From the NCBI GenBank assembly GCA_029938985.1, contig JAOZTW010000338.1:1-6062 (forward strand): a stretch of DNA of 6,062 nucleotides, read 5' to 3'. The translations under genes and the position numbers were made by a program. The notes beneath the pieces were generated by a model. That model saw nothing but the letters and a program-made list of their open reading frames with translations, was not told the origin of the DNA and did not search any database. Source of the stretch: Bacteroidales bacterium. Lineage in GTDB: Bacteria; Bacteroidota; Bacteroidia; Bacteroidales; JAOZQN01. This document shows, piece after piece, positions 1 through 6,007 of this stretch. The stretch's first letter is position 1. Every line of letters starts with the position of its first letter.

Positions 1-2
1 GT

Positions 3-92
3 GGTATTACAAAAAGTTTGTTTTATGCAATTTATAAAAAAAGTATTAAAAATAATGGATTAGGAATTGTCAATTTTATACTATTTTGGTAA
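3..92 (+). CDS. Possible C-terminal end of an upstream gene (partial, weak)
   Basis: The third forward frame is open from the window edge to a TAA at 90-92 and would encode about 29 residues ending in the hydrophobic stretch GLGIVNFILFW. Such an ending would suit the last segment of a membrane or membrane-associated protein, but no family is recognisable. Another forward frame is also open to a TAG at 61-63, so the choice of frame is uncertain. I favour this one only because it is longer and its composition looks more protein-like. The sequence left of the window is needed to decide whether it is a gene at all. Confidence 0.25.
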   Translation, partial: GITKSLFYAIYKKSIKNNGLGIVNFILFW

Positions 93-323
93 TTGCATTT
101 ATAACTATCTAATTATATTATAATTTTAATGATATATATACAAAATTGATTTTTACAAATCATTGATAATCATCACAAAATGAACACAAAAACTTTAGTT
201 TTTAATATTGCTGAAATTTTTATAATTGATTATGAAAATGCTAAAAAAGAACTAAATTTTGTGTGTTAAATAACATAATTGATTTTCAGTATTTAGAAAA
301 TTAAATTAAAACAATTTTTAAAA
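93..323. other. AT-rich leader region upstream of dapF
   Basis: This stretch of about 230 bp is very AT-rich. It contains a weak hairpin at 147-162 (TGATTT, 4-nt loop, AAATCA) with no T-run after it, so it is not a convincing terminator. It also contains a tiny ORF at 180-269, listed separately. I see no good match to the Bacteroidota -7 box (TAnnTTTG) close to dapF and no Shine-Dalgarno sequence; the 20 bases before the dapF ATG are almost all A and T. The dapF promoter presumably lies here or further upstream, but I cannot place it. Confidence 0.5.
180..269 (+). CDS. Tiny ORF, 29 codons, unknown; possibly not a gene
   Basis: An ATG at 180 opens a 29-codon frame that starts MNTKTLVFNIAEIF and ends NFVC before a TAA at 267-269. 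It lies 54 bp upstream of dapF on the same strand. The first 18 residues or so look like a beta-strand start of an enzyme, so it could be a remnant of a larger gene or a short leader peptide. There is no recognisable family, no ribosome binding site, and ORFs this short arise often by chance in AT-rich DNA. Function unknown. Confidence 0.15.
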   Translation: MNTKTLVFNIAEIFIIDYENAKKELNFVC

Positions 324-1100
324 ATGAATTTTTATAAATATCATGGTACAGGCAACGATTTTGTTCTGATTGATGCTTTTAATCAAAATATTGAACTAAC
401 AAAAAATGAAATTATAAAGCTTTGTAACAGGCGTTTTGGCATTGGTGCAGATGGATTAATGCTTCTAAAAAAACATTCTGAATTTGACTTTGAAATGGAT
501 TATTATAACCCCGATGGTAGCGGAGCTACTTTTTGTGGAAACGGGGCAAGATGTATTGTGGCGTTTGCCAAAAAACTTGGAATAATTAAAAATGAAACTA
601 AATTTTTGGCAAGCGACGGAGTTCATAAAGCACGTATTAATAATAATATTGTTAAATTACAAATGAATAATCCTAATTCTGTTTCAGAAAAAGAAGATTA
701 TTTTTTTATGAATACTGGTTCTCCGCATGTTGTGAAGTTTTGCGAAAATTTACAAAACGTTCCTGTTTATCAAACAGGAAAAATAATAAGACATAAAAAA
801 GAATTTCAACCATTAGGAACAAATGTAAATTTTATAGAAATAAAAAAAAACCATATTCAAGTGAGAACTTATGAAAAAGGGGTTGAAGACGAAACATATT
901 CTTGTGGAACAGGAGTTATAGCATCGGCTTTGAGCTACGCACTTAAATATAAAATTGCAAATAATTTTGTAAATATTGACACCAAAGGAGGCAAATTAAA
1001 AGTTTACTTTGAAATAAACAAAAAAGAATTTTCGGATATTTGGCTTCAAGGAGTTGCTACATTTGTATTTGAAGGAAAATTAAACATATTTCAAAAGTAA
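324..1100 (+). CDS. dapF: Diaminopimelate epimerase
   Basis: DapF (EC 5.1.1.7) interconverts LL- and meso-2,6-diaminopimelate in the cytoplasm. The product is the direct precursor of lysine and the cross-linking residue of Gram-negative peptidoglycan. The 258-residue protein has the usual length and all family signatures. It opens with FYKYHGTGNDF (residues 3-13). The substrate-binding YNPDGS is at 61-66, the first catalytic cysteine is C71 in CGNGARC (71-77), GTNVNF is at 165-170, and the second catalytic cysteine is C194 in SCGTG (193-197). The two-cysteine, cofactor-independent mechanism therefore looks intact. The start is certain because the family motif begins at residue 3. The leader is A/T-rich with no Shine-Dalgarno. 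The last codons fall inside a 17-nt sequence (1086-1102) that recurs at 1322-1338. No other dap gene is visible in the window. Confidence 0.97.
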   Translation: MNFYKYHGTGNDFVLIDAFNQNIELTKNEIIKLCNRRFGIGADGLMLLKKHSEFDFEMDYYNPDGSGATFCGNGARCIVAFAKKLGIIKNETKFLASDGVHKARINNNIVKLQMNNPNSVSEKEDYFFMNTGSPHVVKFCENLQNVPVYQTGKIIRHKKEFQPLGTNVNFIEIKKNHIQVRTYEKGVEDETYSCGTGVIASALSYALKYKIANNFVNIDTKGGKLKVYFEINKKEFSDIWLQGVATFVFEGKLNIFQK

Positions 1101-1120
1101 CATTAGAATATTAAAAAAAA

Positions 1121-1365
1121 GGCGTTTTTCTCGAGTGTCAAGTTCAAGGCTTTTTTGAAATATTAGAATTAAAGTTTCATTTTGTAAATGAACATTTGGC
1201 GTTTTTCATAAGTGTAAAGTACAAGGCATATTTATTTTTTAAATACCGCTGTTTACTATTGTAAATGAGGATTAAAAAATAACGCTGTAATTTGCATTTA
1301 TGAAAAATACCGAACATTTTAATATTTCAAAAGTAACAAAGAAATTGATACCCGTGAAAAACGCC
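1121..1365. repeat. 245-bp palindromic (foldback) element, family A
   Basis: This sequence fills most of the dapF to DUF1343 gap and folds on itself nearly end to end. The outer arms 1121-1145 and 1341-1365 match as inverted repeats at 21 of 25 positions, both ending in GGCGTTTTTC / GAAAAACGCC. Next, 1153-1165 pairs perfectly with 1320-1332 (13 bp), 1198-1218 pairs with 1291-1311 (17 of 21), 1232-1242 pairs perfectly with 1272-1282, and TTTAC/GTAAA close a 4-nt loop at 1257-1260. The left arm carries about 24 nt more than the right. The GGCGTTTTTC unit also occurs as a direct repeat (1121-1150 and 1198-1227, 25 of 30 identical). Eight A residues flank each end (1113-1120 and 1366-1373), which might be a target duplication or just AT-rich context. 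It looks like a MITE-type element or a large extragenic palindrome; no transposase is present. Confidence 0.7.
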
Positions 1366-1382
1366 AAAAAAAACAATAATTT

Positions 1383-2639
1383 ATGAAACATATTACATAC
1401 TTACTTATTTTTTTCTTAACAATAATATTTGCAAGCTGCAGTAACAGTTCAAGTTCTACTCACAATAATAATGATACTATAAAAGAAAGTACAATTGTTG
1501 ATAATTTGGATATTAAAGAAGTTGAAACAGAGAAAGTTGCGACAAAAGAAATAATTGTTGGAGCAAAACAATTAGATTTATATATATCGGAATTAAAAAA
1601 TAAAAAAATAGCTCTTGTAGTTAATCAAACATCAATGGTTGATAATACGCACCTTGTTGATACTCTGATAAGTTTGGGAATAACAATTAAAAAAATATTT
1701 GCAGTAGAACATGGTTTTCGTGGCAATATTGATAGAGGTAAACATATTGATAGCAATGTGGACGAAAAAACAGGATTACCAATTGTTGCTATTTTTGGAA
1801 AATCTCGTCGCCCCTCCAAAGAACAACTTTCTGATGTAGATATTGTAATTTTTGATATTCAAGATGTGGGAGCAAGATTTTATACCTACATAAGTAGTAT
1901 GCACGAAGTTATGGAGGCATGTGCAGCAAATAATAAAAAAATATTTGTGTTAGACCGCCCAAATCCTACTGGCGATTATGTAGATGGACCAGTGCGAGAA
2001 GCAAACTTTAAATCATTTGTAGGCATGCACGCAATTCCTATTGTGCATGGACTAACAGTTGGTGAGCTGGCAAAAATGATAAACGGTGAAGGCTGGTTAA
2101 CAAATAATAGAACTTGTGATTTGACAGTAATTCCTGTAAAAAATTACAATCATGCAATGTTATATTCATTGCCAATAAAACCATCTCCAAACCTTCCTAA
2201 CGATATTTCTATACGCTTGTATCCTTCGCTTTGCCTTTTTGAAGCCACAAAATTTAGCATAGGACGAGGAACAGATTTTCCTTTTCAAGTTATTGGTTAT
2301 CCTGATAGCATATTCGGAAATTTTAGTTTTATTCCACGTGATATAGTTGGTGGTCAAACAAATCCGTTACAGGAAGGAAAAACGTGTTTTGGGGTTGATT
2401 TACGAAACGAACCAATTGAAACAAAGTTTACTTTAAAATATATAATCGAATTTTATCAAAAATCAAAAATGCAAGATGCTTTTTTTTCTAACTCAAATTG
2501 GTTTAATAAACTTGTAGGAAATGCAGTTTTACAGGAGCAAATAAAACAAGGTCTTGGCGAAGAAGAAATACGAAAATCGTGGCAACCAGAACTTAATTCC
2601 TACAAAAAAATGAGGGAAAAATATTTAATTTATAAATAA
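1383..2639 (+). CDS. DUF1343 lipoprotein, NamZ-like exo-beta-N-acetylmuramidase (GH171)
   Basis: This is a member of the DUF1343/YbbC family, whose studied representative NamZ removes MurNAc from the non-reducing end of peptidoglycan fragments (GH171). The 418-residue product starts with a lipoprotein signal: a hydrophobic stretch at about 5-16 and a lipobox with C19 (FASC), followed by a Ser/Asn-rich linker to about residue 60. It should therefore be anchored in a membrane outside the cytoplasm. Family motifs follow in order: NQTS (81-84), EHGFRG (109-114), DIQDVGARFYTY (158-169), LDRPNP (190-195), PIVHGLTVGE (219-228), PSPNLP (267-272) and SIGRGTDFPFQVIG (292-305). E109 is in the motif expected to lie at the active site, but I have not checked the catalytic residues against a structure. 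The length is normal for a family member plus a lipoprotein leader. Its start is 17 bp past a foldback element, so separate transcription from dapF is plausible. Substrate and activity are inferred. Confidence 0.93.
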   Translation: MKHITYLLIFFLTIIFASCSNSSSSTHNNNDTIKESTIVDNLDIKEVETEKVATKEIIVGAKQLDLYISELKNKKIALVVNQTSMVDNTHLVDTLISLGITIKKIFAVEHGFRGNIDRGKHIDSNVDEKTGLPIVAIFGKSRRPSKEQLSDVDIVIFDIQDVGARFYTYISSMHEVMEACAANNKKIFVLDRPNPTGDYVDGPVREANFKSFVGMHAIPIVHGLTVGELAKMINGEGWLTNNRTCDLTVIPVKNYNHAMLYSLPIKPSPNLPNDISIRLYPSLCLFEATKFSIGRGTDFPFQVIGYPDSIFGNFSFIPRDIVGGQTNPLQEGKTCFGVDLRNEPIETKFTLKYIIEFYQKSKMQDAFFSNSNWFNKLVGNAVLQEQIKQGLGEEEIRKSWQPELNSYKKMREKYLIYK

Positions 2640-2641
2640 AA

Positions 2642-2663
2642 GGAATTAGGAATTAGAAATTAG
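2642..2663. repeat. Short heptamer tandem repeat
   Basis: Immediately after the DUF1343 stop codon there are three tandem 7-mers: GGAATTA, GGAATTA and the variant GAAATTA. Short tandem repeats of this kind are seen in intergenic DNA of several AT-rich bacterial groups. No function is evident, and there is no accompanying hairpin at this spot. Confidence 0.6.
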
Positions 2664-2698
2664 TTTACACCATAAAATTTAATATTATATAATAATCT

Positions 2699-2721
2699 TT
2701 GTAAAAAACAAAGTTTTACAA
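2699..2721 (+). terminator. Weak AT-rich hairpin, possible transcript end after DUF1343 gene
   Basis: TTGTAAAA at 2699-2706 and TTTTACAA at 2714-2721 form an 8-bp perfect stem around a 7-nt loop, 60 bp after the DUF1343 stop codon. The stem has only one G-C pair and no T-run follows, so intrinsic termination would be poor. The hairpin inside the foldback element just downstream may be the stronger transcript barrier. Confidence 0.25.
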
Positions 2722-2754
2722 CATAGTGTTTGTTTGTAAATTAAATATTACTTA

Positions 2755-3088
2755 CTGAAAAGTCGGGAAAACTTTTCTTGTAATAATTAATTGTCTTAAT
2801 TTCAAAGAAAAGACATTCTTCAGTATTAAAACTTAAGTACCTAAAGTAATGTTTTTTGTGTGTAATAACCTTATTTGTTATAAAAATTTTCAAATTTGTA
2901 CTTGTCATACTATTTAGACGTTTCCAAGTCCCCTTTTTTTGCCTTATGGCAAAAAATAAGGGACGTTGGAAAGTCTTTTCTTATAACAATACTTTAGATA
3001 ATTAAGTTTTAATACACTTCTTTGTTTTATTAAAAAGCAAATAATCAATGCTTTAATGTTCTGGTAAAAAGTTTTCCCGACTTTTCAG
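2755..3088. repeat. 334-bp foldback (MITE-like) element, family B, copy 1
   Basis: The element is bounded by perfect 22-bp terminal inverted repeats, 2755-2776 and 3067-3088, each starting CTGAAAAGTCGGG when read inward. Inside, 2823-2853 and 2985-3015 are inverted repeats matching at 28 of 31 positions, and a long central hairpin occupies 2916-2976. The whole element is therefore an imperfect palindrome; the left half is longer than the right by about 48 nt. TA dinucleotides flank both ends (2753-2754 and 3089-3090), as with elements that duplicate a TA target, but a TA pair can occur by chance. It has no coding capacity. The right end recurs inverted at 6008-6062 (52 of 55 identical), so this is a multi-copy repeat. 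Mobilisation in trans by a transposase elsewhere is an inference. Confidence 0.85.
2916..2976. other. Strong central hairpin inside the family B element
   Basis: AGAC at 2916-2919 pairs with GTCT at 2973-2976, TTTCCAA at 2921-2927 with TTGGAAA at 2966-2972, then GTCCC with GGGAC, a T-run with an A-run, and finally GCC/GGC around a TTAT loop at 2944-2947. The stem is about 25 bp with a few single-base bulges. It is much more GC-rich than its surroundings and is the most stable local structure in the gap. There is no T-run after it on either strand, so it is not a standard terminator. It could stall or protect RNA, or be a structural part of the repeat. Confidence 0.7.
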
Positions 3089-3103
3089 TATTAAAATAAA
3101 TAA

Positions 3104-3131
3104 TTGACAAATTTAAATGACGTTATTTTTG
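3104..3131 (+). promoter_or_regulatory. Bacteroidota-type promoter candidate
   Basis: TTG at 3104-3106 and TATTTTTG at 3124-3131 are separated by 17 nt, matching the TTG-N17-23-TAnnTTTG form described for Flavobacterium and relatives. It begins 16 bp after the family B element and reads rightward toward the two tiny ORFs and the regulator gene. If it drives the regulator, the leader would be about 450 nt long. In DNA this rich in T such a match can arise by chance. Confidence 0.35.
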
Positions 3132-3173
3132 TTTTTAACAATTCAATAAAAATAATAATATCAGGATATTTGC

Positions 3174-3236
3174 ATGTTTACTGAAGAAGATAAAAGCAAA
3201 AAGAATAAGTTTAAATCGTTAATTATTTGTTTTTAA
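3174..3236 (+). CDS. Tiny ORF, 20 codons, unknown; possibly not a gene
   Basis: An ATG at 3174 opens a 20-codon frame starting MFTEEDKSKKNK, with a charged first half and a hydrophobic end (LIICF), closed by TAA at 3234-3236. It lies about 43 bp after the promoter candidate and one base before the next tiny ORF. There is no family match I can recognise and no ribosome binding site. It may be a leader peptide or chance. Confidence 0.12.
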   Translation: MFTEEDKSKKNKFKSLIICF

Positions 3237-3237
3237 T

Positions 3238-3324
3238 ATGCCTACAGGAGCATGGAGTTCCAATTTTCAAGAACAAAGCCTGTTACAAGCAATAAATTTG
3301 ATAAATAAAAATTGGTATCAATAA
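3238..3324 (+). CDS. Tiny ORF, 28 codons, in a GC-richer island; unknown
   Basis: An ATG at 3238 opens a 28-codon frame beginning MPTGAWSSNFQEQSLLQA and ending NKNWYQ. The first 50 bases are clearly richer in G and C than the flanking intergenic DNA and closer to coding composition. The frame is closed upstream by a TAA at 3220-3222, so it is not the tail of a long ORF in this frame. It could be a conserved small protein, the remnant of a decayed gene, or the shadow of a structured RNA: CCAATTTT at 3260-3267 can pair with AAAATTGG at 3308-3315. No function is assigned. Confidence 0.22.
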   Translation: MPTGAWSSNFQEQSLLQAINLINKNWYQ

Positions 3325-3593
3325 TATTATCTTATGTAAGTACCTATACAAAAGTTTTTACACATTTTTATTTTCTTAATTTATTGGTTTATAGTCACAT
3401 AATTGTATCATTGAACCATTAAATAATTGTATCATTACTTAGTTATTACAAGAGGTATAACTTTTGATACAAGAAAACTACTATAAAATAGAATATTTTA
3501 AACCTAAATATAGCGATTTCGTTTGAAGAAAGGTGCTAAGTGAAAATACGTGTTGAAATTTGCAGTTAAAAAAAATAAGAATTAAATAAATAC
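3325..3593. other. Upstream region of the regulator/phosphatase gene
   Basis: This AT-rich 269-bp leader holds the 14-nt direct repeats described separately and no ORF of note. A near-match to the -7 box (TAACTTTTG at 3458-3466, one base too long) lies just after the repeats. There is no Shine-Dalgarno; the 25 bases before the ATG are almost entirely A and T. The real promoter of the downstream gene probably lies here or at 3104-3131, but I cannot choose between them. Confidence 0.4.
3399..3436. promoter_or_regulatory. Paired 14-nt direct repeats, possible operator
   Basis: ATAATTGTATCATT occurs exactly at 3399-3412 and again at 3423-3436, a 24-bp period close to two helical turns. The core TTGTATCA appears a third time in inverted orientation as TGATACAA at 3465-3472. 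Spaced sites of this kind upstream of a signalling gene are what a dimeric DNA-binding regulator would need. The encoded response regulator has no DNA-binding domain, so any such regulator would come from elsewhere. Confidence 0.35.
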
Positions 3594-5915
3594 ATGATTA
3601 CATTCAGAGACAATATTAAAAAATCAACAATTCTTGTTGTTGACGATAATCAACTTAATGTTATTTTGGTGTCAAATATTTTAGTTTCTAATAATTTAGA
3701 TATTATAGAAGCAGAAAATGGACTAAAAGCAATAGATTTAGCAAAAAAAAACTTTCCAGACCTTATTTTACTCGACATAATGATGCCAGGATTGAATGGC
3801 TACGAGGTTTGTAAAATTCTAAAAAAAGATGAGCTTACCAAAAATATTCCTATAATTTTTCTAACAGCAAAAGAAGAAACAGAAAATATAGCTTACGCTT
3901 ATAAAATTGGAGCAGTTGATTATATTTCTAAACCTTTTTTTGAAGAGGTATTAATTGCACGAATAAATACTCATCTTAAATTGAAAAATTCAATAGATAA
4001 TTTAAAGAAAGAAATTGAAATAAACGAAAACTATAAAGCTCTTTTGGAAGCAAACACAGATGTTGTATTTATGTTTAATCACTCCGGAAAACTTTTGTTT
4101 TTTAATAAACAAATAAAAAACTTGCTTGGCTATAGTAGTAATGAATTGATTAATAAATCTTTTACTGAAATTATACCTAAAAATATAAAAACTATTAATG
4201 AAGCATTTGTTAACAATAAATTCCCAATTCTTGAAACACTTGCTCTACACAAAAACGGGAATTTGATTCCAGTAGAAATAACAGGAAAAATAATTAAATA
4301 CAATCAAAATCCTGTTATTGTGGGTTCTATAAGAGACATAACCGAACGAAAAATAGTTGAAAGGGAGATGATAGAAACAAAAAACGAACTCGCAAAATCA
4401 CAGAGGATTGCAAAACTTGGAAGTTGGGAGTTTAATCTTGATACCCAAGAAATTAATTTGAGTACAGAACATTTAATCCTTTTGAACGAAACACCAAAAA
4501 GTTCAAAAATGCAAATTAGTGATTATATTGACAAATATGTTATTGCTGAAGATATTTCTTTATTTAAAGAAAAAATTAATTTTGCTTTGAGAAATAAAAA
4601 AAATAAAGATTATAATGATAAATTTGAGTATAAAGTAAAAACTCAAAATGGAAAAATAAAAGATTTTTTAGTTTACGGTAATTATAAATCTAAAGGAGTA
4701 ATACATGGCGTAACGCAAGATATAAGTGAGACAAAACAAAACGAAGAAGAGTTGGTTCAGTCAAGGTTGTTTTTGAACAATGTTGTAAATACAATGCCAA
4801 CACCACTATACGTAAAAGATGCTCAAAATAGATGGGTAATAATAAATGATGCTTACTGTAATTTGGTAGGACGCACAAAAGAGGAATTGATTGGTGAAAC
4901 AGATTTTGATTTGTTTTTTAATAATGATGAATTTTTTGAAGAAGAAAATAAACTTCTATTTGAAAGCAAAAAAATTCATGTAAAAGAAGAAAGACTTATT
5001 AATAAACATGGAAACACACAAACAATTTTAACCCGAAAATCTACGACCACTGATGGTAGTGGAAACAAGTTTTTGGTAGAAGTTATAACAGATATTACTG
5101 ACCGAAAAAATGCAGAAATAGAATTAAAAATACAGAAAGAACTTATTGAACGAAATTTAAAAAAAATTAGCGATAGTATAAATTATGCTAAAAGATTACA
5201 AAATGCTCTATTTCCGTCCAAAGAAATAATTTATAGATACTTACCAGATTCTTTTATCCTTTTTAACCCTAAGGAACAAGTTAGTGGTGATTTTTATTAT
5301 GTCAATAAAATAAATGATAATATTATATTTGCTGTAGCTGATTGTACTGGACATGGAGTGCCAGGAGGATTTTTAACTATACTGGGTATTACTTATTTGC
5401 ACGAAATAGTTAACAGAAGAGAAATAGATAATGCGGGAACTGTGTTAAATGTATTAAGAGAAAGAATAAAAGATACTTTTATGACTTTTGGGTCAAACAA
5501 TAAAGATGGACTTGATATTGCACTTTGTGTAATAAATACCAAAACTAATGTATTGCAATTTGCTGGTGCCAACAATCCTGTTTGGATAATGAGAGGCGAC
5601 GAAATGATTGAATATAAGGGTACACGAAATCCAATAGGTATTTATATTAGAGAAAAAGATTTTGTAAATAACCTTATCCAGCTTCAAAACGAAGATATGA
5701 TATATCTCTTTTCTGATGGTTATCTTGATCAGTTTGGAGGCGAAAATTACAGGAAATTTACTAAAACACGTTTTAGAGAATTAATTAAAAGTATTTATTT
5801 TCTACCGTTAGATGTTCAAGAATCTGTTTTAGAACAAACATTTGAACAATGGATACAATTCAACGAACAAATAGACGATGTAACAATTATGGGATTAAAA
5901 TGGAAATTTATTTAA
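3594..5915 (+). CDS. Response regulator with three PAS domains and SpoIIE/PP2C serine phosphatase
   Basis: This 773-residue signalling protein has no membrane segment and should be cytoplasmic. Residues about 12-130 form a receiver domain with acidic pocket D17/D18, phosphoacceptor D61 (LLDIMMPG), T91 and K113 (KPF). Three PAS domains follow at about 146-253, 270-383 and 388-505, each ending in a typical DIT/DIS-(E/D)-x-K motif, then a short helical linker (505-525). Residues 526-773 are a SpoIIE-type PP2C phosphatase with its acidic metal-binding set apparently complete: SGDF (D566), VADCTGHGVPGGF (D583), DGLDIA (D638, D641), FSDG (D708) and IDDVTI (D761, D762). By analogy with RsbU and RssB-like regulators, phosphorylation of the receiver and ligands of the PAS domains would control dephosphorylation of an anti-sigma antagonist (STAS) or another Ser/Thr phosphoprotein. 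No partner kinase, STAS protein or sigma factor lies in the window. The start gives a 10-residue lead into the first receiver strand. Confidence 0.95.
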   Translation: MITFRDNIKKSTILVVDDNQLNVILVSNILVSNNLDIIEAENGLKAIDLAKKNFPDLILLDIMMPGLNGYEVCKILKKDELTKNIPIIFLTAKEETENIAYAYKIGAVDYISKPFFEEVLIARINTHLKLKNSIDNLKKEIEINENYKALLEANTDVVFMFNHSGKLLFFNKQIKNLLGYSSNELINKSFTEIIPKNIKTINEAFVNNKFPILETLALHKNGNLIPVEITGKIIKYNQNPVIVGSIRDITERKIVEREMIETKNELAKSQRIAKLGSWEFNLDTQEINLSTEHLILLNETPKSSKMQISDYIDKYVIAEDISLFKEKINFALRNKKNKDYNDKFEYKVKTQNGKIKDFLVYGNYKSKGVIHGVTQDISETKQNEEELVQSRLFLNNVVNTMPTPLYVKDAQNRWVIINDAYCNLVGRTKEELIGETDFDLFFNNDEFFEEENKLLFESKKIHVKEERLINKHGNTQTILTRKSTTTDGSGNKFLVEVITDITDRKNAEIELKIQKELIERNLKKISDSINYAKRLQNALFPSKEIIYRYLPDSFILFNPKEQVSGDFYYVNKINDNIIFAVADCTGHGVPGGFLTILGITYLHEIVNRREIDNAGTVLNVLRERIKDTFMTFGSNNKDGLDIALCVINTKTNVLQFAGANNPVWIMRGDEMIEYKGTRNPIGIYIREKDFVNNLIQLQNEDMIYLFSDGYLDQFGGENYRKFTKTRFRELIKSIYFLPLDVQESVLEQTFEQWIQFNEQIDDVTIMGLKWKFI

Positions 5916-5951
5916 AAAATATAATTTCCTTTTTTTTTGTTTTTTATTACA

Positions 5952-5994
5952 ACTAATTTTAAGGTTTACTATCTTATGTTTAAGCAAAATTAGT
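5952..5994 (+). terminator. Weak possible terminator hairpin after the phosphatase gene
   Basis: ACTAATTTT at 5952-5960 and AAAATTAGT at 5986-5994 form a perfect 9-bp stem with a 25-nt loop, 36 bp after the stop codon. The stem is nearly all A-T and no T-run follows, although a long T-rich tract precedes it (about 5928-5947). The placement suits a transcript end, but the structure is too weak to be confident. Confidence 0.2.
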
Positions 5995-6007
5995 ATTTGT
6001 ATAAAAT

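Noticed and set aside
253..290. dapF promoter built from TTTTG at 257-261 and a downstream TAATTGATTTT
   Set aside because: The second part does not match TAnnTTTG, and similar strings are everywhere in this AT-rich leader.
1121..1227. Two 30-nt direct repeats 77 bp apart as a mini CRISPR array
   Set aside because: Only two imperfect forward copies, plus inverted copies nearby; the arrangement is a palindrome, and no cas gene is present.
1625..1819. Open frame of 64 codons on the - strand inside the DUF1343 gene
   Set aside because: It lies wholly within a strongly supported gene on the other strand and its translation has no recognisable motif.
2166..2357. Open frame of 63 codons on the - strand inside the DUF1343 gene
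   Set aside because: Antisense to conserved family motifs of the real gene; no independent evidence of coding.
2755..3088. The 334-bp repeat as an insertion sequence with its own transposase
   Set aside because: It is far too short and has no ORF of useful length; only a non-autonomous element is compatible.
4690..4878. Open frame of 62 codons on the - strand inside the phosphatase gene
   Set aside because: Antisense to the PAS region of a clear gene, with biased leucine/histidine-rich composition.
5393..5687. Two overlapping open frames on the - strand inside the phosphatase domain
   Set aside because: They overlap each other and are antisense to conserved PP2C motifs.
5926..5950. Long T-rich tract after the phosphatase gene as an intrinsic terminator
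   Set aside because: No stable hairpin precedes the T-run, so the usual stem-then-U-tract arrangement is missing.
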